DNA of 64,000 nt from KBS-96 sp963722585. GTDB taxonomy: Bacteria; Acidobacteriota; Terriglobia; Bryobacterales; Bryobacteraceae. Positions 26,513 through 36,953 of this stretch are shown in pieces. Each line of letters begins with the position of its first letter. Within the stretch, counting starts at the first letter, position 1. The stretch is from positions 1 through 64,000 of the forward strand of contig CAVRNU010000017.1 of the NCBI GenBank assembly GCA_963722585.1, given 5' to 3'. A program made the translations under genes and the position numbers. The notes under the pieces are model-generated. The model saw nothing but the letters and a program-made list of their open reading frames with translations, did no database searches and was not told the origin of the DNA.

Positions 26513-27781
26513 CTATGCATTGGCCGCGGCCTCAAACCAGGGTGTACCGGGAACCTGCGCGTGCCGCGCGGCCTCTTCGTTCATCTCGACGCCGATGCCC
26601 GGTCGATCCGGCATCGCTATATATCCTTTCGAAATGATCTCGCCCTCTTTCACAAAGCTCTTCCACAGATCGAGATGGTTGATCCAGTGCCACTCACAAA
26701 CCAGAAAATTAGGAACCGATGCGCACACATGCGCTGAAGCCATTGTGCCTATCGGCGACACCACGCAGTGCGGTGCGAACGGAACGTAGTAGGTTTGCGC
26801 GAGGTTCGCTACTTTCCGGCCTTCCGACAAGCCTCCTACCTTCTGGATGTCCGGCATGACAATGTCCGCGGCCTGTTTGTCGAGCAGCTCCCGGAATCCC
26901 CAGCGCATATAGAGGTTTTCCCCGCAACAAATCGGCGTCTTCGTCGCGTGCCGTATATCCGCCATGGCGTCGACATCTTCAGGTGGAACCGGTTCTTCGA
27001 GCCACAGTAAACGATATGGTTCCACTGCAATGGCAACTCGTTTCCCGGTCGTCGCGTCATAACGGCCATGCATATCTACCGCGAGATCCATCTGCTTGGG
27101 AATCGAATCGCGGGTATGCTTTACCCACGTCACCATGCGATCGATCTCGCCATTACTTGCTGTCCAGTTGACTGCGTCGAATCGCGCCGGATCGCGCGCC
27201 TCGTCGATATCGATCTTCATTGCGGTGAAGCCGCTTGATTCAATCCATGGGATCTTCTTATCGGCTTCGGCGCCCATCGGGTCTTTCATATCCGAGTCGC
27301 AGTACATACGGACGCGATCGCGAAATTTGCCCCCGAGCAATTGATAGATGGGTAATCCCAGGGCCTTGCCCGTGAGATCCCAGAGAGCAATCTCCACTCC
27401 TGAAAGCGCCGTAACATATTGGCCGCCCTGCGCGCCGGCGAAGATGCCGGCCGTCCGGAGCTGCTCCCACAATGCATCGACGTTTAGCGGGTCCTTGCCG
27501 GTTAGAAACGGCTTGAAGCGGCGCACTAGCGCCGCTGTCCCAACTGCGGCGTCGGTCGATTCACCTTGTCCGATCAGGCCCTGGTCGGTGTAAATCCGGA
27601 CATGTGTTTGCAGTCCGTGAACCATGACCTCGGCCGTGCGGATATCGGTGATCTTCAGTTTTGGACGCTGGTACGGAGAGCTGGTCTGCTGAACGGCGGC
27701 CGACAGCGATGCCAGTGACAACGCGCCCGCCGCCATTCCCATCGTGCTCTTGAAGAATGATCGCCGGCTTTTTGGTTCCAT
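26513..27781 (-). CDS. Enolase-superfamily (mandelate racemase/galactonate dehydratase-like) protein, Tat-exported
   Basis: A 422-residue MR/MLE-type enzyme that would abstract the proton alpha to a carboxylate and dehydrate a sugar acid. An N-terminal twin-arginine signal is seen (SRRSFFKSTMGMAAGALSLAS). Next come the capping domain (EVMVHGLQTHVRIYTDQGLIGQGES) and the barrel with metal ligands in DLAVDMHGRY, LLWLEEPVPPED and TPICCGENLY. The base-type residues are MKIDI on strand 2 and APHCVVSPIG. ATG 27781 is chosen because it starts just before the RR motif. It is co-directional with the RraA-like gene (their ends nearly touch) and divergent from the TonB receptor, forming a probable sugar-acid utilisation locus. 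Confidence 0.88.
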   Translation of the reverse strand: MEPKSRRSFFKSTMGMAAGALSLASLSAAVQQTSSPYQRPKLKITDIRTAEVMVHGLQTHVRIYTDQGLIGQGESTDAAVGTAALVRRFKPFLTGKDPLNVDALWEQLRTAGIFAGAQGGQYVTALSGVEIALWDLTGKALGLPIYQLLGGKFRDRVRMYCDSDMKDPMGAEADKKIPWIESSGFTAMKIDIDEARDPARFDAVNWTASNGEIDRMVTWVKHTRDSIPKQMDLAVDMHGRYDATTGKRVAIAVEPYRLLWLEEPVPPEDVDAMADIRHATKTPICCGENLYMRWGFRELLDKQAADIVMPDIQKVGGLSEGRKVANLAQTYYVPFAPHCVVSPIGTMASAHVCASVPNFLVCEWHWINHLDLWKSFVKEGEIISKGYIAMPDRPGIGVEMNEEAARHAQVPGTPWFEAAANA

Positions 27782-27908
27782 ATGTGGGCGAAGAATATCA
27801 CAACGAAACGAGTAGCGGGGGGCTGTGCAGCTTCCCACAAATTGTGATAGCGTAATCGACATTTCCGGGCGATAGCTTCAAATCGCCCCGTGTTGGGGGG
27901 TGCCGTCG

Positions 27909-30900
27909 ATGCTGCGTGGCAAACGGTCTTCTTTTTTACAAAGCGCGAAGCTGTGGATGGCGCTTTGGGCTACGGTCACAGTCTTATCAACTCCGGTTCT
28001 AAGTCAGACATTCGGTGAAATTACTGGCCATGTAACTGACTCTTCCGGAGCATCGGTGCCGCAGGCTACTATCTCGCTTACGAACACAGCGACGAACGCC
28101 GTGCGCACGGCTATCACGACCGATGCCGGCGACTATAGTTTTCCCTCCGTTCCACCGGGCACGTACGACGTCAAGGTCGAGCACTCGGGCTTCAAGGCTA
28201 CCGCGAGCAACGGCGTTACCGTGCAAGTACAGCAGTCCGTGCGTCTCGATTTCACGCTTCAAGTCGGCGAACTTTCTCAGTCCGTCGAGATCGCCGCCAC
28301 GGCCGATCTGCTCCAATCGGAAAACTCGACCGTTGGTACGGTTATCGGCAACAGATCGATTGAGCAGCTTCCGTTAAATGGGCGCGAATACCTGAATCTG
28401 GTGGCGCTCGCGCCGAATACGAACACGCTCTCTCCGCAATCGGGGCAGGCGGGTTCGCGCCAGGGCGGCGATCGCGCGTCGCAATCGATCTCGGTCGCCG
28501 GGCAACGCATCATGTTCGACTACTTCACGCTCGATGGCGTCGATAATACTGATCCAAATTTCAACACCTACGTCGTTCTCCCTTCCATCGACGCGCTGCA
28601 GGAATTCAAAGTGCAGACTGGCGTCTATCCGGCCCAGTTCGGCCACCAGGCCACGCAGATCAACGTGCTGACCAAGTCGGGCGGCAACGATTATCACGGC
28701 GCTCTGTTCGAGTTTCTCCGAAACGACGTGATGGACGCTCTCCCCTATTCGTTCACGGCCAAGCCGCAAAACAAACAGCCCTTCAAATGGAACGACTTCG
28801 GTTTCGTTTTCGATGGGCCGGTCCGCATTCCATGGCTGTTCAACGGGCAGAACAAACTATTCTTCATGTCCAATTACGAGGCGCTTCGCAGGCGCCAGAA
28901 TTTCCAAAGCATCTACTCCGTCCCGACGGCAGCAATGTTCACCGGCAACTTCAGCGGGCTTAGCGCGACGATTTACGATCCCACAACGAAAACGCCATTT
29001 CCCGGCAATATTATTCCAAGCGCCCGCATCGATCCCATCTCGAACAAGCTGCTGCAATACTATGCGCCGGCAAACGTTCCTGGCGCTGGCTTGGTCAACA
29101 ACTTTGTGCGTTCCGACGCGTCTCCCTTCAACCGAGACGGATTTGTGTTGCGCATGGATTTTGTCGAGTCGTCAACATCGCAATGGTCCGGGCGATATAG
29201 CTGGGGCAGTGAGGATCAATCGCAGCAGGGTCTAACCCTCGACGGCAGCAAAATTATAACCGGCTACGAACAGTACATGGGTTCAAACACGCGCACGTTC
29301 ACGCCCAACCTTGTCAACGAAGCGCGCTTCGGATACACGCGCTTCTTCAATTCGATCGGCACGTTCCTCGCGTTCCAGACCGATGTCGTCGACTCGCTCG
29401 GTATCCCCAATTTTTCGGGCGGTCCGCCCGTAACCTGGGGCATCCCGAACATCACGCTCGCGAACTACAGCGCTATCGGCGACAGCACCGACGGTCCCTA
29501 CGCCAATAGCAACAATACTCTCTCCTTCATCGACAATCTGTCGTGGGTGAAAGGGAAACATACATTCAGCTTTGGGTTCGAATATATGCGCCAGAATTAC
29601 GATCAGGTTGGCAACCAGTTTTCGCGCGGGCAATTCACCTTTCAACCCAACGCGACGCAAAGCCCAACCTCTACGGCGGAGACAGTTTCGCCGAGTTTCT
29701 GCTCGGCGATTTGTACCAATCAGAGGCGGCCGTCGGCATCGCGGCCGCCAATTTTCAGCGGAACGCTTACGCCGGATGGGTGGACGACACCTGGAAGCTT
29801 ACTCCCAAACTCACGCTGTCGCTAGGACTGCGCTACGAACTTACGCCGCCTTTCTACGACACGCTTGGCAATCTATTCACCGTCTATCTGCCACATATCT
29901 TTAACGTCGCACCGGCGGCGCCCAGCACGTATCCGGAATTCATGAGGCAGGGCAATTGCACCAATCCCTATGCGGGCATCAACATCACATGGCCGCAAAT
30001 CACGACGGTATGCAGTAACGGTGTATTGAACAAGAACCTGATGCAAACGCAATGGAACAACTTCGCGCCTCGCGTCGGCATCGCCTATTCACCGAGTTCA
30101 GTATGGGTCGTTCGGTTAGGGTACGGCTGGTTTTACAACCAGGACATCGGAAACGCCGTCTTCGATATGGCTCGAAATATCGCGGGCCGTTTCCGAATCA
30201 ACTCCGATGTAGGAACGCCAACCTTGTTCTGGAGCAACGCACTTTCGGCCGGCAACAGCTCGACCGCGCAGGTAACCGATCCCTACGCCTTCGTCGACGC
30301 CTATTCTCATCGCACGCCATACACAATGGAGTACCTGCTCAACATCCAGCGGCAATTCGGCAACAGCTTGGTTATCGAGGCAGGATATCTCGGTTCACTC
30401 AGCCATCACCTCTATGGATTTCAGAACGCAAATGAAGCGATTCCCGGAACGACCGGCAGCGCGCTTTCCCGAACTCCGTTCCCCAATTTTGGAGTCATCC
30501 AATTGGTGGCCGACTCAGGCAACGCCAACTACAACGCCGCCAGTATCCAGGCAACTAAACGATTCAGCCAGGGACTCAGCTTAATCAGTTCCTACACTTA
30601 CTCGAAATCGATCGACAATTCGAGCGGTATCCGCGTGCAAAATTACGACACGTTATTCCCTCAGAACAGCGACTGTCTTGCTTGTGAGCGTGGACTTTCG
30701 TCGTTCAATGTGGGGCAGCGATTCGTGGCGTCCGTGTTGTACGATCTCCCGGTTGGCCGAGGACGGGCACTTGACGTTCACAACGTTTTTCTCAACGGCA
30801 TCGTTGGAGGCTGGCAGGCCGGATCGATCTGGACCGTTCAAAGCGGCTTTCCTCAAACCATCACCATCGGTGGCGTAGACCGCTCGGGCACCGGCAACGG

Positions 30901-31255
30901 CTACGATCGTCCGAACGCCACAGGCTCGAGTCCCTATGAGGCGAATCCAGCGCCAACCCTCTGGTATAACTCCGCAGCTTTTGTCGAACAACCGGCAGGC
31001 ACGTTTGGCGACGTCGGGCGCAATACTGTCGTTGGCCCGGGAGTTTTCGCGCTCGATTTCGATGTGCACAAAGAGTTCCACATGTTCTACAGCGAGCGGC
31101 ATATACTCCAGTTCCGCGCCGAGGCGTTCAACGTATTAAACCACCCGGTGTGGTCGAATCCGAATGCAAACATTCTCTCGTCCGGCTTCGGTTCCATAAC
31201 AGGCACGACCATTCCAATGCGGCAAATGCAAATCGCGCTGAAATACACATTCTGA
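27909..31255 (+). pseudogene. Oar-like TonB-dependent receptor with N-terminal CarboxypepD_reg domain, frameshifted
   Basis: A large outer-membrane receptor of about 1115 residues. The signal peptide (LWMALWATVTVLSTPVLSQ) is followed by a carboxypeptidase-regulatory-like domain (GEITGHVTDSSGASVPQATI, ...PSVPPGTYDVKVEHSGFK), a plug (QLPLNGREYLNLVALAPN) and a beta barrel typical of acidobacterial Oar-like proteins. The frame breaks near 29655-29670: the first frame ends at 29825 in nonsense sequence, while the shifted frame continues with LYGGDSFAEFLLGDLYQ to a C-terminal aromatic residue (LKYTF). ATG 27909 has GGGGGG (27895-27900) upstream. Divergent from the sugar-acid genes, it probably imports their substrate. 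It is either a genuine one-base deletion or an error. Confidence 0.88.
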
Positions 31256-31296
31256 TTAGCTCGCGCCAAGCCGTCTATGATAAGTTGTCACCTGAA

Positions 31297-31971
31297 GTGT
31301 TTTTTTTCCGCGTTTTAAAGAGCTCTGTCTCCCTCGTCGCCGTTCTAATCGCCGCTTTCTGCTTGTCCACGCAAGCGCAAGACACGCCCGCAAAGGACAC
31401 CGAGAGCAGCGGCAAACAGGGCATGCCGCCCAGAGCCAGTCCGACGGATTATCAGGCTCAAGGCCAAGTCGGTCCAGTGACAATTGCTGCCGAATTTACG
31501 CGGCATTCTGTCCCCACTCCGGAAGGTGTCTACTCGACCGAAGACTACGTGATAGTAGAAACAGCCCTCTTCGGAGCGCCGCAGTCGCGCCTGACCATAT
31601 CGGCCGGCGACTTTTCGCTACGGATCAATGGTAAGAAGAAGCTCTTGGCCAGTCAGCCGTATGCACTCGTGGCCGGGTCCCTCAAAGATCCCTCATGGGC
31701 GCCCCCAACTCCCACGGAGAAGCCCAAGACCAGTTTTGGCAGCGGCGGTCAAGATGCCGGCTCGCCGCCGCCGGTGGTCCATGTTCCTATTGGCGTGACA
31801 CACGCAATGGATCAGCACGTCGAAAAGGCTGTAATGCCGGAAGGAGACCGCGTGCTTCCTGAGGCGGGACTGCTCTTTTTCGAATTCAGGGGCAAGGACA
31901 AGAGTATCCATTCCGTTGAACTCTTTTATGACGGTCCGGCAGGCAAGACCAAGCTGGAGCTCCGGCCATAG
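31297..31971 (+). CDS. Secreted protein of unknown function (paralogous to 48411-49097)
   Basis: About 224 residues with a signal peptide (VLKSSVSLVAVLIAAFCLSTQAQ). Three parts follow: a beta-rich segment (VIVETALFGAPQSRLTISAGDFSLRI), a low-complexity Pro/Gly centre (PPTPTEKPK, SGGQDAGSPPP), and a C-terminal segment PEAGLLFFEFRGKDKSIHSVEL followed by YDGPAGKTKLELR. The same order and several positions recur in the protein at 48411, so they look like members of one family. The start is uncertain: GTG 31297 or an in-frame TTG just upstream, with no strong ribosome site. No domain name can be assigned. It follows the TonB receptor by 41 bp. Confidence 0.65.
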   Translation: MFFFRVLKSSVSLVAVLIAAFCLSTQAQDTPAKDTESSGKQGMPPRASPTDYQAQGQVGPVTIAAEFTRHSVPTPEGVYSTEDYVIVETALFGAPQSRLTISAGDFSLRINGKKKLLASQPYALVAGSLKDPSWAPPTPTEKPKTSFGSGGQDAGSPPPVVHVPIGVTHAMDQHVEKAVMPEGDRVLPEAGLLFFEFRGKDKSIHSVELFYDGPAGKTKLELRP

Positions 31972-31978
31972 AAGTCTC

Positions 31979-32647
31979 TTACCCCTCTTTCCAGAACAAT
32001 TCCGCATCGGACCGGCGAACGTAATTGGCGTCTGCCGCTAAGGGCGAGACAGGAGTACCCGCAAGCGCATCGAGTTCGGCACAAAGTGCAACAGCGGAAG
32101 CGAACGAACGGGGCGCGTCGGTCCACTTCATGCCGGCGAATCCAGCGGCTTTAACTGCTTCGCGGAAGGGCGCATCGGCAAATGCAATGAATTCATATTC
32201 GCCCCCATCCAGCCGTTCAAGCCAAGCCGGAAGCTTCATCACGCTATCCGGCACAACCGCATGTAAGCCGGCGTCGTATACCGCGCCGTAGATCTCCCCG
32301 CGCCGCGCATCGAGAATCACTGCTCGCCGTTCACTTGTTCCAAACGCGGCCAGCGCCCGCAGATTCGACACGGCCGCGACTGGTTTGCCAACCGTCTCAG
32401 CCAGACCTTTCACCGCCGCAAGTCCAACGCGCACTCCCGTAAAAGAGCCCGGTCCACTCGCTGCCGCAAAACAATCGATGGCCTGAACGCGCCATCCCGC
32501 CTCGTGCAGCGCTCTCTCAATCTCGGAAAAAATGACGTGCGCAAAACCGTCCTTGGAGTGCAAGTGTATTTCCGTAATTTTCGAACCGTTTTCGCGAAGT
32601 GCAATGCTGCCGAACTCCCCAGTGGTGTCCAGCGCAAGAATTTTCAT
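31979..32647 (-). CDS. tsaB: tRNA threonylcarbamoyladenosine biosynthesis protein TsaB
   Basis: A 222-residue ASKHA-fold protein that works with TsaD and TsaE to make t6A37 in tRNAs reading ANN codons. The family hallmarks are ILALDTTGEFGSIALREN at the N-terminus, the central AAASGPGSFTGVRVGLAAVKGLAE and AVILDARRGEIYGAVY. The terminal NYVRRSDAELFW is also typical. Its ATG overlaps the stop of the upstream glycoside hydrolase gene by 4 bp, an odd partner for a translation factor, so the coupling is probably incidental. Confidence 0.95.
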   Translation of the reverse strand: MKILALDTTGEFGSIALRENGSKITEIHLHSKDGFAHVIFSEIERALHEAGWRVQAIDCFAAASGPGSFTGVRVGLAAVKGLAETVGKPVAAVSNLRALAAFGTSERRAVILDARRGEIYGAVYDAGLHAVVPDSVMKLPAWLERLDGGEYEFIAFADAPFREAVKAAGFAGMKWTDAPRSFASAVALCAELDALAGTPVSPLAADANYVRRSDAELFWKEG

Positions 32648-34419
32648 TTCGCGATCTCGTATGCTTTTTCGATCGAGTAGGCCTTTCCATTTGCATTAAT
32701 GGCGTTCAAGCGAAGGTTCAATATGGCCGGGCGCTTCTTGATCAAATTCGGCGGAAATTCGAACGTGCCGGAGGCGCCGATAGCAAGCACTCTGGCCCCC
32801 TCGCCATCGGCTACAACCTCTCCGGTCCATACGTATTGCATCAATCGCGTTGCACGGTTGGCGCGCTTCAACTTTATTTCATAAGCTATGGGCTTGGTTG
32901 TATCGATTGCTTCGCCTTGTGGCTGCACGATATCAAACGGGATTTTGTCCGGATTCAATTCAATTTCTTGCACCGGCGCGTCAGCCGACTCGAATTTGTA
33001 GCTTTTCAGCATGCCTTCCTTGTGCCCCTCGCGAGGCACCTGCAAAATCCAATCTCCGCCTTCAGGCGTCGTTTGACTATACGTATCCTGTCTCGGGTTT
33101 TTCAGATCGATGGTTTCTCCCGTTCGAGGATTGATCCATCGCGGGTTATATTTATGCTTTTCCGGAAAGTCGATTTCAACAGTGCCCGGCTTGTCTGCAT
33201 AGAGCAGATACTCGACGTTGTTCAACCCAACCGCTCGCGCTCCATCCACGTCGAAGAACGGCTCGAACTCCCAATGCCGGACATCGGACATCACTTTGAT
33301 CCACACCTGCATCGCTTTTATGTTGTCTGGATTTTGCGCCGCCTCATATCTCATCGTGGGGTATTCGCCATTTGTAGTCGATCGCCAAAGCTCGCCTCGA
33401 AATGCTGCCGGCTCCGCGCCTTGTATCACGTGGATCTGAGGCTCGGCCGTAAACTGCCGGTCAACCGCCGCAAGCTCTGGATTCGGGGACGCCTCGATAA
33501 TGTACTTTTCCCATCTATCCGGCAGAAGCACGGCCGAAGTCATTCGGGCATCCGTGCTCACGGGGTGATGAAACTGGTCGTACTTTCTTAATAGGTCCGC
33601 TATTTGTTGTAAGAGAACCCGGTTGCCAGGCCGGTCTTCAAAATGCTCGAGTCCCTGCCAGCTTACGTTCAACGTGGCATATCTGAAAATCACATACTTG
33701 ATGAGCGAATCCCGCGTTTCCCATTGGTCAAGCGCCCCGCTCTCGACGAATGCGGAATCGGCCAAAATCAAATCCAGCACAAATCCTTGATTGTTCGCGT
33801 ATAGCAGCTGGTCGTCAACTTTATCGAAATACGCAGGGTTCGGTTGTCCATTCGCATCCAAAGGTCTTGCGCCCGGCGCCTGAGTAAGAACAACTCCGCG
33901 CAAATGCGTGAAGCCGTCCCGCTTCCTTGCGTCCACAAAAGCTCTGAAGCTCGCATCGTCGAGCTCGAGCCAGGGCACTTCCGCCGAGCACCACAAATGC
34001 GGCTGCTTATCGGCCGTCCACCAGTGCCGCACGTTTGCCACACTCACAAATCCCGGGCTATTGTTGTCGGCAGCCGTAAAGTTTGCTTCTTGAACCTCTA
34101 GTCGCTTGATCTCCGACGTCACGCGATACGTCCATTTGCCCCCAAGATTGGGTGTAAACCTTGCACGAAGCGTACGTCCGCCATCGAAAAACGGCCGAAT
34201 CAGATACGTCGTCTGGTCAGGTCCGCGAAATTCTACATTTAAAATCTCGTCGCGAAACGGCGACTTGCCGGCGGCTAACTCGCCCGCGTTCCACTCAAAA
34301 CGCAGCTCGCAAGGTTTGTCTTTGATCGCGCCTTGAAGACAGGAGGGCAGGGAAGCGCCTCTTGCGGCAAGCATTACTATCGAGAGCAGCGCTATCAGAG
34401 CACCAGCTATCTCGCGCAT
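32644..34419 (-). CDS. Secreted glycoside hydrolase-like protein (DUF5060 + apiosidase-like barrel)
   Basis: A roughly 590-residue exported protein. After a signal peptide (IAGALIALLSIVMLAARGAS) it has a DUF5060-type beta domain (RFEWNAGELAAGKSPFRDEIL, FFDGGRTLRARFTPNLGGKWTYRVTS). A TIM-barrel of the DUF4038/apiosidase-like type follows (GFTHLRGVVLTQAPG, LLYANNQGFVLDLILAD, LRKYDQFHHPVSTDA), then C-terminal beta domains. It is likely to act on plant or microbial polysaccharide; catalytic residues could not be assigned with certainty. ATG 34419 is preferred to TTG 34425. It ends in a 4-bp overlap with tsaB. Confidence 0.8.
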   Translation of the reverse strand: MREIAGALIALLSIVMLAARGASLPSCLQGAIKDKPCELRFEWNAGELAAGKSPFRDEILNVEFRGPDQTTYLIRPFFDGGRTLRARFTPNLGGKWTYRVTSEIKRLEVQEANFTAADNNSPGFVSVANVRHWWTADKQPHLWCSAEVPWLELDDASFRAFVDARKRDGFTHLRGVVLTQAPGARPLDANGQPNPAYFDKVDDQLLYANNQGFVLDLILADSAFVESGALDQWETRDSLIKYVIFRYATLNVSWQGLEHFEDRPGNRVLLQQIADLLRKYDQFHHPVSTDARMTSAVLLPDRWEKYIIEASPNPELAAVDRQFTAEPQIHVIQGAEPAAFRGELWRSTTNGEYPTMRYEAAQNPDNIKAMQVWIKVMSDVRHWEFEPFFDVDGARAVGLNNVEYLLYADKPGTVEIDFPEKHKYNPRWINPRTGETIDLKNPRQDTYSQTTPEGGDWILQVPREGHKEGMLKSYKFESADAPVQEIELNPDKIPFDIVQPQGEAIDTTKPIAYEIKLKRANRATRLMQYVWTGEVVADGEGARVLAIGASGTFEFPPNLIKKRPAILNLRLNAINANGKAYSIEKAYEIAK

Positions 34420-34533
34420 ATTCAACAGCGTACCGCGCCAGTCAAAGCTGGAATAGTTGCCACGTATCGTAGCTCAGGATACGATAAACGAGCAAGCCGA
34501 CGTAGTGGCTGTTACGCATCAATCGCCAGAGTC

Positions 34534-35523
34534 ATGCCGTTTCAAGCTGTGCGGTTAGCCCGAGTTGCCCTCGGATCGTTGCCTCAATCGAACCTGATAC
34601 AGGATCTTAGGTACGCAGCACGAATCCTGCGGAAGAGCCCAACGTTCACGGCGATAGGTATCCTATCGTTGGCCCTCGGAATCACATCAGCCGTATTCAG
34701 CGTCGCTGATGCGCTACTGCTGCGTCCGTTGCCAGTGCCCAGTTCGAGCGAGATTGCCACCATAAGCAGCACCGCGCCCGGAGTTCGCGCCACAGCAGGT
34801 GCCATCTCGTATCCAGACTACGTTGACCTTCGCGATGACAATCAATCATTTCAGGATTTGACTGCGTTTACATATCTCCGCGCGGGCATGGCGCGCAAAC
34901 CGACACCAGAACAAACCGCCAAGTTCTATCAGACCTTGATCGAACGGGTGTTTGCCGAAAAGTACTGGCCCGGTCTGAATCCCATCGGCCGCCGCTTCCG
35001 ATTGGATGACCGGACCGGGCCATGGGTTCAGGTAGTCGGGGTCGCCAAAACAACTTGGTACGCCTATGTGGGTGAGGATCGGGAGCCCTTTTTCTATCTG
35101 CCAATGGCGCAGAATCCACAGATGGGTATGACGCTCATGGTAGAGACCGCTACACCGGAAGCGGCCGGATTTATTGGACCCCTCCGAAATCTTGTGGGCT
35201 CAATTGATGGTCGTCAACCGGTCTTCAAAATCCGCACGATGCAGGAATACTATCCGCGTCAAGCCTTACAGGCGCTTCGCATAGTGCTGGCACAAGGTCT
35301 GACTCTGGCATTGATCGGCGTGGGACTTGGTCTAACGGGAAGCATTGGACTGGCCCGAACCATTCGCGCGCTCTTCACGCGGCTGCAGGAGAGAGGCATG
35401 TGTGACGCGTGGATCTTCGTGGCAGTCCCCGTAGCTCTGATCGCCGTTGCCATCGTTGCCAGTTATATTCCCGCCCATCGCGCCACCGGAATCGATCCGA
35501 ACGAGGCGCTGCGATACGAGTAG
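34534..35523 (+). pseudogene. Internally deleted ADOP-family permease remnant
   Basis: The frame is open for 329 residues but covers only parts of an ADOP permease. TM1 and the beginning of the first periplasmic core are present (IQDLRYAARILRKSPTFTAIGILSLALGI, ISYPDYVDLRDDNQSFQDLTAFTYL). The sequence then jumps to the second core (FAEKYWPGLNPIGRRFRLDD, VVGVAKTTWYAY), and finally to a shortened last FtsX block ending IPAHRATGIDPNEALRYE. Both FtsX helix bundles are largely missing compared with the 844-residue relative at 14763. The deletions kept the frame. It is probably non-functional. Confidence 0.8.
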
Positions 35524-35557
35524 TGAGGCGCCGGGCTCTCGGCCTCGACAACGACGC

Positions 35558-36883
35558 ATGAAAGTGGGGTTGAGTCAGCTATGTACGTTCCTCAGCAAAG
35601 TCATCGAGCGGCTCGGGCGCAATAGATTCGCCTTCGCCGTCTTTCTGTTTGCCTTGCTTTTCCTTCGCCGTCCGACGGCGCTCGCGCGCCCGCAGTTCTG
35701 GGCCGAAGACGGAGCCGTTTTCTTTCATGACCAACTACTGTTCGGCGCGAGCGCGATCTGGCGGCCGTATAACGGATACCTGCATCTTTTCAGCCGCACG
35801 ATTGCCGCCGTGGCGAGCTTTTTCGCGATTTCATGGGCTCCGTTCATTTATGCCGTTACTGCCTTTGCGGGCGCCGCCTTTTGCTGCAGCCTGCTGAGCT
35901 GGCCCCATTTCCGGCCGTTGTTGCCGTGCGATCGGCTCCGCATGGCAGTATGCGTGCTTTGGGCTGCCGCCTTTCCGGCCTTCGAACTCCTCGGTAACAT
36001 CGCGAACCTTCAGTGGTACCTACTCGTCGCCGCTATCCTGCTCGCCGTCATTCCACCCCACCCAAAATCGCGAATAGCAAAATTTCCCGTCGCGCTGCTG
36101 GGTGCAGCAATCGCGCTGAGCTGCCCTGCCGCCCTCATTGTTGCGCCTTTGATCCTGTTCGACGTTATCCGACGCTCGCGCGTTGTCTCTTTCCGCCTGG
36201 GGCTTCTAGCCGGTTTACTCGTCCAATGCATTGTCATGGTCGAGCAACATCCGGCAGGCGAGGCCGGCTTCAAGGCAGTCGGCACACAGGCGCTCATCGC
36301 GGTCCCCGTTTCTCTTTCGAACCAGGTCGTTCTCTCCGGTCTGTTAGGCCAAAAGCACGCCTATTCATTGGTCACTAAAGGATTTCATTTTGCAGGCTTG
36401 ATAGCATTAGCGGCTGTCGCGCTTGTCGTCTGGCGGTTTGTGCGAAAATCGTCCGCCCAACTCCGATTGACCGTCACAGCCGTCGTCTACTTGGCTCTTT
36501 CTTCGCTCGCGCTTGCACTCATTGTGCGGACTGAGGTCAGGGAATCGCTACAAGGCTTCGGCCAATTCATCCGCTTCGGAGCCGATCGTTATTTCTTCTG
36601 CGCCTGTTGTTGTTTCGGTTACTTGGCCGCAGTTCTGGTCTTCCGTGCATTTCCAAACTGGTCAGCAGGGCGGAGAAGTGGTCTGCTGCTGGGCGTATTC
36701 GTCTTGGCCATCATCTTCAACTTTCGAACCGGAAAACTGGCTGACATGCATTTCAACCGTTACACTGCCGATCTCGAATCCTGGAAGCAGGCTCGAACCG
36801 AGCGCCAGCCGCATCCCGCAGTCATCGTGCCGATCAATCCACAGCCCTGGGTCATCAACCTGCCAGAACTCACATCTCGCTAA
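35558..36883 (+). CDS. Polytopic membrane protein, GT-C-like
   Basis: A 441-residue protein with about ten hydrophobic helices. The first loop, RPQFWAEDGAVFFHDQLLFG, contains the paired acidic residues in the place where GT-C glycosyltransferases have their catalytic motif. YNGYLHLFSRTIAAVASFFAI follows, as in membrane glycosyltransferases of uncertain substrate. No specific family could be named. ATG 35558 gives a basic N-terminus before TM1; the frame is open to 35447 but that would overlap the ADOP remnant. A terminator-like hairpin lies 46 bp after the stop. Confidence 0.7.
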   Translation: MKVGLSQLCTFLSKVIERLGRNRFAFAVFLFALLFLRRPTALARPQFWAEDGAVFFHDQLLFGASAIWRPYNGYLHLFSRTIAAVASFFAISWAPFIYAVTAFAGAAFCCSLLSWPHFRPLLPCDRLRMAVCVLWAAAFPAFELLGNIANLQWYLLVAAILLAVIPPHPKSRIAKFPVALLGAAIALSCPAALIVAPLILFDVIRRSRVVSFRLGLLAGLLVQCIVMVEQHPAGEAGFKAVGTQALIAVPVSLSNQVVLSGLLGQKHAYSLVTKGFHFAGLIALAAVALVVWRFVRKSSAQLRLTVTAVVYLALSSLALALIVRTEVRESLQGFGQFIRFGADRYFFCACCCFGYLAAVLVFRAFPNWSAGRRSGLLLGVFVLAIIFNFRTGKLADMHFNRYTADLESWKQARTERQPHPAVIVPINPQPWVINLPELTSR

Positions 36884-36929
36884 CAGCTTACTTATTACTT
36901 ATAGGAAGTCGAAATTCTCACCCGCATCA

Positions 36930-36953
36930 GCCCTCAATTAGCCGAGGGCTTTT
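36930..36953 (+). terminator. Rho-independent terminator
   Basis: GCCCTC-AATTAGCC-GAGGGC followed by TTTT, 46 bp downstream of the membrane protein gene ending at 36883. The short stem is GC-rich and the T-run is brief. On the other strand the same bases encode the last residues of the TIGR03435 pseudogene. Confidence 0.6.
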
